Assembly: GCA_947579605.1 (NCBI GenBank)
Contig: OX388319.1
Span: 23,511,447 to 23,575,446 of the forward strand
Source of the DNA: Athripsodes cinereus
Lineage: Eukaryota; Arthropoda; Insecta; Trichoptera; Leptoceridae
DNA: 64,000 nucleotides
Direction: 5' to 3'
Shown: piece by piece, positions 30,975 through 40,883 of the stretch
How positions within the stretch are numbered: position 1 is the stretch's first letter
Layout of the letters: every line of letters starts with the position of its first letter
Position numbers and translations under genes: made by a program
The notes under the pieces: generated by a model
What the model was told of the DNA's origin: nothing
Databases searched by the model: none
What the model saw: the letters and a program-made list of their open reading frames with translations, nothing else

Positions 30975-31290
30975 ACTTACATACAAACATACCATCACGC
31001 CGCTACCCTCGTGGGGTAGGCAGAAAGCTTTCGCTTCCGTCACTGTCAAACAATTCCATTCATGCTCTCCTGTTCAAAGTGCTCAACACGTGACCGTCCC
31101 TATGGATGTTGTTTATATTATGATCTTACCATTTGATCCTCAGATGGACTTAGACACGTCTCCGTGCACCATTCTTTTCAGCAAAATATATTTTATAAGT
31201 CATTCTGTTCTCATTCATTCTTGCCATATGCCCAAATCATCGCAACTTACTTAGTTCATCTTATTGTGATTGATATGCCTCTAACTTACA
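30975..31290 (-). pseudogene. LINE-A relative, 3' end, minus strand
   Basis: The minus strand encodes LRWFGHMARMNENRMTYKI, later RDGHVLSTLNRRAWM, and ends with GCCTACCCCACGAGGGTAGC and GGCGTGATGGTATG. Frameshifted. The 3' terminus is intermediate between those of LINE-A and R4. Confidence 0.65.
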
Positions 31291-31324
31291 TAATATCTTA
31301 TCTGTTTATATTTTAATTATATCA

Positions 31325-31475
31325 TGACAGGTTATTCCACACTTCGGATAACTAACAGATTAGATGTATGTAATAAACGTGCAAATTGTCCTCTTCGTGC
31401 TAATACAATTTGAGACATTTAGGACGGGTGCATATTTCATCGCTGACTTGTATACTTTAACTTTCATGGTTCTTT
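31325..31475 (-). mobile_element. R4 repeat, diverged
   Basis: TTATTCCACACTTCGGATAA, AAACGTGCAAATTGTCCTCT, GACATTTAGGACGGGTG and TTCATCGCTGA follow the family order in minus orientation, with many substitutions. Confidence 0.6.
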
Positions 31476-31484
31476 AAATATAAT

Positions 31485-31830
31485 ATGGGCCAGCAGTTTG
31501 ATGATTACGGTCGGGCTGTTCAATTTCATGGAATGAGCACACTGAGAAACAGAAGGACAGAATTGGACTTGATTTACCTTTACAAGATCCTTAATAATGA
31601 GGTCGATTCGCCCAGACTCTTGGAGGGGGTTCCATTTGCATGCCTCACTCGTAATACGCGATCAGGTTTTTTGTTTAGATTGCCGCCCAGTACCACAAAA
31701 AAATTATGTTCGTGGCTCATTTGTGAGACGTACTTGTACGTTGTTTAATAGATCATATATAAATCTGGATATCTTCTCGATCAGCAAGGCAGAGTTCAGA
31801 AGGGGTTTAAGAAGTACACTGAATCCTTAA
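31485..31830 (+). pseudogene. LINE C-terminal region, jockey/CR1-like
   Basis: The frames encode RRTELDLIYLYKILNNEVDS, then FRLPPSTTKK and, in a second frame, RTCTLFNRSYINLDIFSISK with AEFRRGLRSTL. This is the final segment of LINE ORF2 proteins (R...DL..LYKILN.....L...; RT..FN.S..N.DIF). At least one frameshift near 31650-31690 separates the halves. Confidence 0.65.
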
Positions 31831-32599
31831 GTCTAGTTAACATTTTTTCTAGTCTAGTTAATATTTTTGCAGAATCAGTATAGGTACAATTATATTACGT
31901 AATTCTATTTATTTTGCATATTGGGTACTCTTTTTAATGCACATTTGTTTCAAAATCATTGTTATTATTATCATTATTTTCAGTGCTTTTGTTTTGTATT
32001 TTATGTATCATATACAAATTGAATTTGAGAAACAGAGATTCAATCAATTCGTAATATAAACTGCTTAAGTTTTAATAATTTTAACTTTTAATTATTATGA
32101 GTTCTATCGAAGTGTAATTTTTAACTACTGATTTTCATGATTTTTGTCTTGTTTTTTGCTTTTGATTATAGTAGGGTAAAGCATGTATTATTATTATTAT
32201 TTACTAGCAACGTGTTCGTCATACGCTTCGGTAATTTGCGGGACCTTGATTTGTTTGTTTAATGGAGAAATATAAATGTTAATATTTGTTGGTTGAACTG
32301 TTTGTGTCCCTTAAGAATATAAAATAAATAAATATCAAATCATGGTGAACAAGCATTCTTCATTTTAAACATTTTTACAGTTGCAACTTGCAGCGACGAT
32401 AGTTTCACATAACAAAATACTGGTATTTTTAGTACCAACTTAGGTACAAGTACCTACCTTCATAACATCAGACATTGAATGCATTGAAACTTGATGTATG
32501 TCTGGTTATTGCCGAATATATCGCTGCCTAAATGCAATATTGTACAATCTCAAATTTAACATTGAGTTTCATGTGCAGTGGTTCTTAACCTTTATTTCT
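31831..32599. other. LINE 3' UTR and unassigned AT-rich DNA
   Basis: The first part probably continues the preceding LINE; AAATAAATAAATATC at about 32322 may be its tail. No other gene. Confidence 0.35.
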
Positions 32600-32880
32600 C
32601 CAAGTCTCCACTTTTTAAGGAGCCAAATCTCCATGACTCGACTACTAAATTACCTCTGCACTCTTCGGAACTGGCCGTGAATAGACTAACTGAGCCCAAT
32701 AGAGCCAGTTGGTGCCAACTTTGGTGTTGTTGGACCGGTTATGTGGAATCGCCTACCGGTGCCATTGAGAGATAGTCAGACTGTCACCAGCTTCAGAGGC
32801 AAATTAAAAACCGAACTCTTCACTGGCGCCCTAGGGACTGTTAAACGGCGTCAAAAAAATAAAATCATCCAAAATCATCA
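32600..32880 (+). pseudogene. LINE C-terminal region
   Basis: Reads STTKLPLHSSELAVNRLTEP, then (frame change) MWNRLPVPLRDSQTVTSFRG and KLKTELFTGAL. LWN.LP..LR......FK..LK..LF is the familiar end of CR1/jockey LINE proteins. Uninterrupted relative of the copy at 28.6-29.2 kb. Confidence 0.65.
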
Positions 32881-33430
32881 TCATCCATTCCCCACCACAG
32901 CATCGGTCTTTGACAAATTCAATTTTAACCTTTGCATTGTTTAGTACTTAGATACCTATACGTTTTGCTTTTTTGTGATATTTTACAGCCTTCTTTACCA
33001 GACGGCTGTCAAACGTGTTTGACGCAACGAGTCGTGGCGTATGGCCGGCCGACAATACCGTTTGACACTCGCTTCTCATACAAATTTCTCTATATAGGCG
33101 ATATATATTTCAAATAATATTCATATTAAAAAATCAAGAAATCATCAGACTGTCGACATCTCTTGGAAATCTTTTGAAATAATTTATATTTTCGTCAATA
33201 TAAACAGAAGATTCATGTCCTGAAATCATGTCGATGTCCCGATAAGTTTAAAAATTCCCGCGCAATAACACGGACGAATCATATCGCGCGGCTTGCACGT
33301 TAGATCTTGTTACAAGGATTGTACAAGTGGTGTTGTGCGCTGATATCGCGCTGTTTTAATTCATTTTTGTTATTTATTTTGTACTTTTTTATATCTTATA
33401 TTTTTACATGATTACTTTAAATTATCCATA
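32881..33430. other. Unassigned; possible upstream part of a piggyBac-like element
   Basis: Short inverted motifs (GTCAAACGTGTTTGAC at about 33008) and GC-richer patches precede the MSKRKL frame. No terminal repeat or TTAA duplication could be fixed. Confidence 0.3.
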
Positions 33431-33726
33431 ATGTCTAAGAGAAAATTGAGGGATGATGAAATTTTCGATACTGTTATTAACATGGACTCAGATTTCGAGT
33501 TACGGGAGTATGAAATTTTCGATACGAAAATTACGGGAAGATGAAATTTTCGATACTATTATCAACATGGACTCAGATTTTGAGTTCCGGGAGTATGAAA
33601 TTTTCGATACGAAAATTACGGAATGATGAAATTTTCGATACTGTTATCAACATGGACCCAGATTTCGAGTTACGAAAAGATTGTAAAGGAAAAAATATTT
33701 TTTTATGTATACGAAACAAGTCTTAA
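33431..33726 (+). pseudogene. Possible piggyBac-type transposase N-terminus broken by an 85 bp tandem repeat
   Basis: ATG at 33431 opens MSKRKLRDDEIFDTVINMDS followed by DFELREYE, an acidic N-terminus resembling many piggyBac-like transposases. The segment starting GATGAAATTTTCGATACT then recurs at 33455, 33540 and 33625, exactly 85 bases apart. Because 85 is not a multiple of three, each repeat shifts the frame. No DDD catalytic core is seen. The family assignment rests on the short N-terminus only. Confidence 0.4.
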
Positions 33727-34745
33727 ACAATAAACTGAGCATTCTCGTGTATCTGAATAAGTATATCTACGACACTAACATTCCAGATTTTTTTTTTTGG
33801 AATCTGCATGACGCGTAATCGTCATTTTTGACAATAAAGGAACATAATGGCTTCATAAAAAACAGTAAATAGTAATCGTAATTTATTTGTGATTGATTAT
33901 TATTGTAATAATTTTTACAAAATGACATAAAACATTCATCGGCGTAGTGTTCCTGTCCTCGTATAAATGACGGATAGGTAAGTATTGTTTATATGAAAAA
34001 TATTTATAATTAAGTTTTATGTGTCTATTTACATTTTTGTGAGTCAAGTATCACACAAAAGGGACACCAATGTCATTACTCAAATGATTGTATAAACAAA
34101 TATCGGATAGATGATAGATTTACGACGTACTTGAGAATTTAGTATTGTATGCAAAAGTGTTCGTCCGTAGGTATAACATCGTCTCCAATTTTGAAGTCCT
34201 GTAAGGGTTATTTTTTACTTTCTTATATTTATTTGCCACCTGGCAACTCCGCCATTCCCCCCATGTTAAGAACCACTGCTCTACTGAATCCCTTGGGGTT
34301 CCCGGTAAAGAATAGATCTTCCACTATTTTATTTATTTATTTTATTCTTATTGCACAAGAGCGTTACCTCCGTGCCACATTGGTCTACAAATGTATTAAA
34401 CCTAATAGGTACAATGTTTAATGAGGAACATGCATGTGTGAGGAATATGAAAAAAATGTTATCAATTTATATTAATAAATATACGCTGATCACGAGTATC
34501 CTAATAAGAAACTAAAAAATAAAACTTTTCTTCCATTATTTTCATTTAAATAATCCATATTAAATGCCAAAATTTTAAACGCCATGTTATTGAATTAGCC
34601 CGTTGTCACGTTGATAGGCTCTTTGTTGTATTGACACACAGTTTACTCTTAGTACTGTCTATAGTGGCTGATGACGTAACACACTGTTCCGCAATGGGTG
34701 GACCTTTTTGCGGCCAAGTGCGAAAATTGCTTTTTCAAATTGCGA
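33727..34745. other. No gene; short R4 5' scrap near 34295
   Basis: CCTTGGGGTTCCCGGTAAAG at 34300 matches the 5' end of R4 in plus orientation and is cut after CTTCCACTATTTTATTTATT. The rest is unassigned. Confidence 0.4.
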
Positions 34746-35145
34746 GTTCGTCGGTAGCCTGGAGGTAGAGTCTCAGCCTCGTGAACATGGGGTCCGTAGT
34801 TCGATACCAGGTGCCGGCAAACTCCCCTTTCACGACACAAGCTTTAAGTAAATTACTGTGAATGGTATATAAGGTTGTATTTGGGTTTATTACAAAATCC
34901 AGATAGGTACCTATATTTTTTTTTTAAATTAACAGAAATAATTTCTACATACTAATCGATGTTTTTTTATAATTAATCTGTCCGCAACGAAAAAAAATTT
35001 CCCAATCTTTTCAGCCAATTTTCAAGATAGGTAAAATATTTTAATATATTACGTATCTTGAATTCAGTGATGAGGTATCCCTCCTATTTTAAATGACAAC
35101 TTTGGTCCGTTGGCTACCCCGCTTATGGGAAATACCGTAATCTCA
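34746..35145 (+). mobile_element. SINE-1 plus R4 composite, copy 2
   Basis: Same order as 30371-30837: SINE-1 head and tail, AACAGAAATAATTTCTACAT, ACTAATCGATGTTTTTTT, then R4. About 55 bases are missing within the R4 part: AACTTT joins directly to GGTCCGTTGGCTACC. Both copies share the unusual TATCCCTCCTATTTTAAATG. Confidence 0.75.
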
Positions 35146-35549
35146 CCAAAATTCTTCTAATTTTCTGTACTATTTTTTGAACTGATTTTTTTGTCAAAAT
35201 TCTCCATTTCCTATTGTAAAAACAAAACCTCTCAAAAGTGAGGTTATAGTATTGCTACACTGAAGCTGCGATATTGCAAGCTGAGTAAGTCTCTATGTAG
35301 TACTATGTACATCTAGGTATTATTATAAGAGAACAAGTTAGGTTAGTTTAGTACTAAATCCAGGTTCGGTGCCCGGACATCGACCCTAGCCAAAAAATAT
35401 TTGGCAGCGATGCACTCTCTATAGAATCTGCAACATCTTACAACCTAAGTAATAAATTATATTACCTATACTCACATCCTTGTCTAATTTGAGTTTATGA
35501 GTTAAATTACAAGCGTATGTGAATATTTGACGAACACCCGGCAAAGCAT
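35146..35549. other. No gene recognised
   Basis: Unassigned. Confidence 0.3.
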
Positions 35550-35660
35550 TGGTCTCCCACTCTTTTCCATAAGTTTTTCAGTTGTCCTGAAAATGCAGAT
35601 TTTCGAAAAAATAAGGACACTTAAATTCAGCTATAAGGTATTTCACCCATAATAAAAATA
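35550..35660 (+). mobile_element. R4 repeat, 5' half
   Basis: GGTCTCCCACTCTTTTCCAT, TTTTCGAAAAAATAAGGACA and TTAAATTCAGCTATAAGG are the family 5' half; it stops before the TTGGCACGGAG segment. Confidence 0.65.
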
Positions 35661-35674
35661 TTAACTAAACAATT

Positions 35675-36390
35675 TTTGTAAGATGCGCCGTTTTGTGGAA
35701 AAACCACCGCAAGGGCCCATTCAAGAATCATAACACCTTCTGAACAATAGGGTCTTTAACCCTGCTTTGAACATCTCCACACTCTCTAGAGTTCGCTAAT
35801 CATAGGAAATTTTGGGTCAATTTCTACTATAGGTTATCCAATAGTATCCAGTTAGAAAATATATATTGATGATCATAGTTGTACGTTTTTTTATTATCTT
35901 TCGCAGTGTACCGTAACAAGATATGACAGGAGCCATATGGAGGGCGAGGGGGAGTATCTTGTCCAGTTATTGTAATTTAATGTAAATGCATAATTACGCC
36001 ATGAAATTCGACTATGTACACGAATATATCATTACAAATTATATTTGAAATATAATTTGTAAACCTCACCCATCTCATACCTGGACGCCCCATGATATCT
36101 TGTAACAGTGTACAGTGAAAGATAATAATAATATGTAAATACAATTATGATCATCAATATATATATTTTCTAACTGGATACTATTGGATAACCTATAGTA
36201 GAAATTGACCGAATTTTGTTCCACAGCAACGGACCAGCCACACAGAAGGCACGGTCAGCATAGTTAGCCAGACATCCTCTACGCGGTACCACAAGTCAAT
36301 TGACAGAGTCTGTGTAAGCAGACCTTAGTGATTTTTGCCTTTCCGTTGCCTCCTCAAAAATAAATGCAGAACTCTAAGATGTATACATGT
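35675..36390 (-). pseudogene. LINE C-terminal region on the minus strand, interrupted
   Basis: To the right of the insertion, the minus strand encodes VPRRGCLANYADRAFCVAGP and LLWNK. Left of it come SRECGDVQSRVKDPIVQKVL and NGPLRWFFHKTAHL. Joined, they give the usual CR1/jockey ending (LLWN.LP..LRE..............). The distal sequence recurs at 58036-58155 (minus) and partly at about 3806 (plus). Stops present; dead. Confidence 0.65.
35815..36210. mobile_element. DNA element with >100 bp inverted ends inside a LINE
   Basis: GGTCAATTTCTACTATAGGT at 35815 and its inverse ending at 36210 agree almost without change for about 70 bases and more loosely to ~115. AAATTTTG / GAATTTTG (35807-35814 and 36211-36218) form an 8 bp flanking duplication with one difference, which suits hAT or P-like elements. 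A second, inner palindrome (TTACAAATTATATTTG and inverse) lies near 36030-36062. No transposase. Confidence 0.75.
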
Positions 36391-36409
36391 GCCATCTTGA
36401 TAGTCTTAA

Positions 36410-36500
36410 TTTTTTTTGACACAAAGAGAACGACCTGCAAGTTAACGACGTGTATTTAATCCACTGGCTACTTCATTTGTGGGATGATATGCGGTGATAT
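36410..36500 (+). mobile_element. R4 repeat, diverged 3' part
   Basis: ACACAAAGAGAACGACCTGC, CCACTGGCTACTTCATTTGT and GGGATGATATGCGGTGATAT keep the order of the R4 3' half. Confidence 0.5.
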
Positions 36501-36509
36501 TAGGCATTT

Positions 36510-36610
36510 ACGACACAAGCTTTTAGCTTACTGTGAAATGTGTATAAGGTTGTATTTGGGTTTATAACAAAAACCAGATATATCTTTTTATAAAAAATAA
36601 AATAAAAAAA
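36510..36610 (+). mobile_element. SINE-1, 3' half
   Basis: ACGACACAAGCTTTTAGCTT to AACCAGATATATC and an A-rich end; the tRNA-like head is absent, as expected for a 5'-truncated copy. Confidence 0.7.
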
Positions 36611-37254
36611 AATAGTAGCTATATGGTACTTCTACAATGACTTTATTTGTCGTTACGATAACACCATTTTATGAATTGGTGTTTTTTTGTGCATGGAGAT
36701 ATAAAATAAAGATACGAATACCTAAAATTATTGCACCTCTGGCGAGTTTAGGTCATTAGATTAAAGTATCTACCAGGACCTGTAGTAATATTTCATCATG
36801 ATGTATGGAGAACATCAAATTTAGGAAGAATCTGAAAGGCAATTATTCATTGCAATAAATTTCTCTGTGTAAGTATATAGTGAAAAAATAAAATGCCTCT
36901 ACTAGCATAAAATGACCAGTCAGTCAAATCTGATACTCATTTTACACGTTTTTGTTAGCTGTCAAATATTCGTTTAACAGAAAACTTGGGTAAAAATGGT
37001 CACAAGTCTAAAAATAGACTTGTAGTAGATTTTCCTCTACCTTTTTTCATTCATGAGGTCTCCACTCCACTATGCTTTTTGGCTATAGCTATTTTGCTTT
37101 TAGCTATTTCTGATCTTTCATAATGTGTATTTCAATGTACCCTTAGGTACAACGAGTTTGTCCTTAATTTGACTATATTTGCATTTAAATCATATAAACT
37201 CTAATATTAATTTCACATCTATTTTACACTTAAATGTATTAGATGTATAGAGCG
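36611..37254. other. No gene recognised
   Basis: Unassigned AT-rich DNA. Confidence 0.3.
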
Positions 37255-37360
37255 GCCCTCAATGATATGTAATAGTCTTTATAACTAGGTATTTTTGTAG
37301 TTATTATCAATTTGATTGATCACTTCAAATTGATAATAAATAATACCTAGATGTGAGGGC
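37255..37360. repeat. Small inverted-repeat element
   Basis: GCCCTCA (37255) and TGAGGGC (37353), CTAGGTATT and AATACCTAG, and TTATTATCAATTTGA with its exact inverse at 37324-37338 nest around a short loop. Probably a ~105 bp MITE. Confidence 0.55.
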
Positions 37361-37815
37361 AAAAAGGAATCAATGAGAGTCAGCCTATTGGTCCCTTACA
37401 TTTTGGTGTAAAATAGTTGGAAAATTTTGAAGCTTACTGTTGTAAAAGCTATTATAAATACAAGAACAAGAAAATAATAACAAAGAACTCAAAGATGGGC
37501 TGATCGAGTTCAAAAAATATGTTAAATCGTTTATATATTGTATTTTGTAAAATTTTCAACCTAACTTCGATAACGTCTGTAACTCCCGATATTCTACAAA
37601 TTTCTGTTTTTCTTTATCACTATCTGTTTTCTAAAGAGAACGTGGAAAATAAGAATTTCTGTGTTTTTATCTATAACTTTTACACCACAACTATAGGGGA
37701 AAGTTAGAAAAAACGTAGCGTTAATTCGACGATCTGTGTGTTTTTCTTTTCGATACATAATTTTTCTTTGCATGTTCTTAGAAATGTCAACGTAAATTTC
37801 TTTTATTCAATTTGC
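37361..37815. other. No gene recognised
   Basis: Short frames only. Confidence 0.3.
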
Positions 37816-38160
37816 AGTTTTATTTATTTATTTATATTTTTTTTTAAATATATTTACATAGTTAACAAATACATATAAACAAAACATTATTTTTCAATGA
37901 CTCAACTTCAAAAAGAGAAAATCTCGTGTTTTGAAGTGAGTTACATTGTTACAATATTACAAAACAATACAAAAGTATATAAAAAGAAAACACTTTCAAA
38001 AACATTACCAGAATAAATCCTGAAACTTTCCATAAACTTGAAAAGAAAAAAAAAGAAAAACAAATCGTACAAAAATAAACATGTTAATATAAATTAAATA
38101 TCAGCAGTTGTACTTGAAAATCTGATTAATGTAGTTTAGCCACGTGAATTGGTCATCCGT
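37816..38160 (-). mobile_element. LINE 3' UTR and tail, minus strand
   Basis: Begins on the plus strand with TTTTATTTATTTATTTATAT (inverse of an (AATA)n tail). A stem-loop (ACTCAACTTCAAAA with inverse TTTTGAAGTGAGT, about 37900-37943) lies near the tail. No coding part. Confidence 0.4.
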
Positions 38161-38169
38161 TCTTCTTGA

Positions 38170-38520
38170 ACTCTACTACTACTGCTACTAAACCATAACG
38201 GCACATCCCACAAGTGGGGTAGCCAGCGCACCAGCTACATGCAATATCTATCTCTCTATCTATCTATTCTCTTACGTCGTATCCCAAGCGGGGTAGACAG
38301 AGAGAACGGAACGTCATGTAGATCTGTCTGATGCAATAAACATGCAAATTGTTGTGTTCAGGCAAATAAAAGATCAAGAGATTCAGAATGAGTGCCAAAC
38401 TTCATCGCTGGTTTAAAAATGTAAAATGCCTTTTTTTGTCTTATAACACCTGCATTTTACAGGGCACTCGAAAATTTACGGATAAGAGAAATTGATTCTT
38501 TTTCGATTGCTCCAAGGAAC
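38170..38520 (-). mobile_element. R4 repeat interrupted by a LINE-A end
   Basis: TACTACTACTGCTACTAAAC, ACGGCACATCCCACAAGTGG, then (after the insert) AAACATGCAAATTGTTGTGT, TCATCGCTGG and GACACTCG-like GGGCACTCGAAAATTTACGG. Full-length minus-orientation copy except for the 84 bp insert at 38247-38330. Confidence 0.8.
38247..38330 (-). mobile_element. LINE-A 3' terminus inserted in R4, 8 bp duplication
   Basis: ATGCAATA flanks it (38239-38246 and 38331-38338). The insert reads TTACGTCGTATCCCAAGCGG and AGAGAGAACGGAACGTCATG, the inverse of the last ~65 bases of LINE-A, with a TCTATCTATC stretch representing the tail. An extremely short, yet fully formed, retrotransposition event. Confidence 0.8.
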
Positions 38521-39654
38521 AATCCGTCATAAATATTTTATGTAAGAGAAATAAGAAAAAAAACAAAGTTAATAAAATGCTTGAACAAACATTTTCTAAT
38601 ATTTATTTCAGACATGAAATATTAAAGAATGTAAAGATTGATTATACGAGTGACCCTCTGGCTAAGAGGTGATTAATTGACTCATGATAAATTTGAGCGA
38701 ATTTTCGTCTAAAAAGGACTATTTTTTTATATATCTAAACTGTGAAAAGAACAAATGTCCTAATATACCTAAAGTACCTATGATTTGAACATTGTAGAGA
38801 GACCCACCTCATTGAACCAAAATTGTCCTCAAGGTAGGCAATTGGGCAGGCCTGAAGGGTCGGTAATAGATCATCATTATCATTGCCCCCAACGCTCCTC
38901 TCGGGAGCAGAGGGCAGAAACCAGCCTCCTCGATAGAATAAAATCGACTTGTCTTTTCTGTGTAAGGGTATTTTGACAGGTGTTTTGAGAACTCAGCTCA
39001 GAAGTTATGGGTACACTCATTCTTAATGTCTAATTTAATGGGACGATGAAGACAGTTTGTATATTCATTGCATGCAGTTAAGCTTCTGGCAATAGATAAA
39101 CCTTTATACAAGTCCCAATTTCTTGAATCTTTTTCTATTCTACTAATAAGAAAGTTTTAAAGGGTACAAAAACAATGCGATTTGCTAGTAGGGTCGCAGT
39201 ATATAATTTGGCAATACAATATGTAGGTATGTTTGTTTGTTTGTGTGTATAGTATGTGATTAATAATATGTTGTAGATGTATATTTGTGTTTTTTTGGGA
39301 GTAGGCTGTTGTGTAGTGCAGTTGAAATCATATTATATAAATCTGTTGTGCATATATGTATGTGAATTGGTGGTAGAGGGGGTCATTGAACCTGGGATGT
39401 GGGCAGAGGCGGTTCTTGTTTAGGAGCGTTGAAGCGGCGCACTCCTTTATTAATTCAATATGTATTTATTTTATCTAAATCACTCGCAAACGAGTGGATG
39501 GTATTGAGAAGAATAGAATAGAATAAAGTAGAATATAATATTTTTTATTTTATTCCAACAAAATATTGAAAATCAAAGTATTTTTTAAACACAACGATTA
39601 GTTTCGAAAATAATTAGGTATTTATTTCAAAAGAAAAATATAAATCTTAGATAC
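38521..39654. other. No gene; old repeat scrap near 38.9 kb
   Basis: GCAGAAACCAGCCTCCTCG (38907) resembles 52.7 kb (GCAGAAACCAGCCTCTTAC). Otherwise unassigned. Confidence 0.35.
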
Positions 39655-39890
39655 AACTTCTGCTACTACAACTATACTATCAAGGGATATCCCAAAAATG
39701 AGGTATCCAGAGGAATAACAGTAAGTAATTAACATACAAATTGTCTTCTACTAGCCAAAATAAATCATTCTGAGTGGGTAGTATATATCATCGCTGAATG
39801 TAGATATTTATTGTCTTATACGTGAGGTTTTATACCTGCCTTTAACAAGACACTCGAAAACTTACACAAGTGTTCAAATGAAAATTAAAT
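39655..39890 (-). mobile_element. R4 repeat
   Basis: CTGCTACTACAACTATACTA, GGGATATCCCAAAAATGAGG, ATCATCGCTGAATGTAGATA and GACACTCGAAAACTTACAC follow the family order in minus orientation. Confidence 0.7.
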
Positions 39891-40363
39891 AAATTGATGA
39901 CCAAATAATAAATATTTAGTTGTTAACCAAATACTGTAATGTTTTTTTTATTATCATACACGAAAATCAGGAAATGAAATCGATATTCTCTATTTTTTAA
40001 TATGTTTTTACTATTCTCCCGCACCCCCACTATTCCACCCCACCAGCCGCCTCTGGATGTAGGATGTGCATAGCTCTAGGTAGTTACTTATAGCTACAAC
40101 ACATAGAATGAATATAACTTGACACGGAGTGCATCCTGTTTTGGCTAGTCTGCGATGAAAGAAAAATGGTGGCGCTGCGATCAATTAACATTAGAAAATA
40201 AAATTAAAAATAAATCACATTGTAAATACTGTTATTTTCTACATTATTCTTTTTCCATTTATTATTTTCAATTGTACGTAGTTTTCTTTAAAATATTGTT
40301 TTCACATTTCTTCGACTTCAACGTCTTTATATATATTATATTTTGTCTATTTACACGTCTATT
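39891..40363. other. No gene recognised
   Basis: Unassigned. Confidence 0.3.
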
Positions 40364-40548
40364 GAGATGTGTCTTGACCACGTAAATCAAATTTTCAAGG
40401 ATGTTTGCGTGTTGCGTAAGAGAAATCGGCATGCATGTGAGCGATATTGTATGAATATGAAGAAAACGAAAAAGTATGTAAAAAATATATAAATATCGTG
40501 TAACGTTCTCTCTGTCTACCCTACTAAGGACACGACGTGAGGGTGTAA
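40364..40548 (+). mobile_element. LINE-A 3' end, short fragment
   Basis: TGTCTTGACCACGTAAATCA, GTAAGAGAAATCGGCATGCA and GTAACGTTCTCTCTGTCTAC correspond to CLDHVNQI, KRNRHAC and the 3' terminus of LINE-A. Confidence 0.7.
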
Positions 40549-40609
40549 TATAACACTATAAAAACCAAATTTATCTGCACATTAAGAGACAAATATTTAG
40601 GATAACCTC

Positions 40610-40780
40610 TTTACTCCAGTAAAAACTAGATTTTAAAGATGGGTGGCTTTACACAATACTGAAATGAAGATTTAAAATGTAAAATGTCTTTATTTTTTCT
40701 TACACCTTCCTTTTACAGTGGGACACTCGAAAACTTACAGAAAAGAGTGGAATATTTATCATTTGCCTGAGGCTTTACGG
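40610..40780 (-). mobile_element. R4 repeat, 5' two-thirds
   Basis: AAAGATGGGTGGCTTTACAC, AAATGTAAAATGTCTTTATT, GGACACTCGAAAACTTACAG and AGAGTGGAATATTTATC in minus orientation; the 3' end is missing. Confidence 0.65.
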
Positions 40781-40883
40781 AGTATGGATTTATATTTTTT
40801 TATTTTTATTTTTACAATGTACACAGGATCAGACAGTCGATTATAGTACATGATAACAATTTACAAAATCAAAAGGTGGACCA

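Noticed and set aside
40801..40883. 5' UTR and promoter of the CR1-group LINE
   Set aside because: The T-rich lead could equally be an inverted tail of another retroelement; no boundary or target duplication supports either reading.
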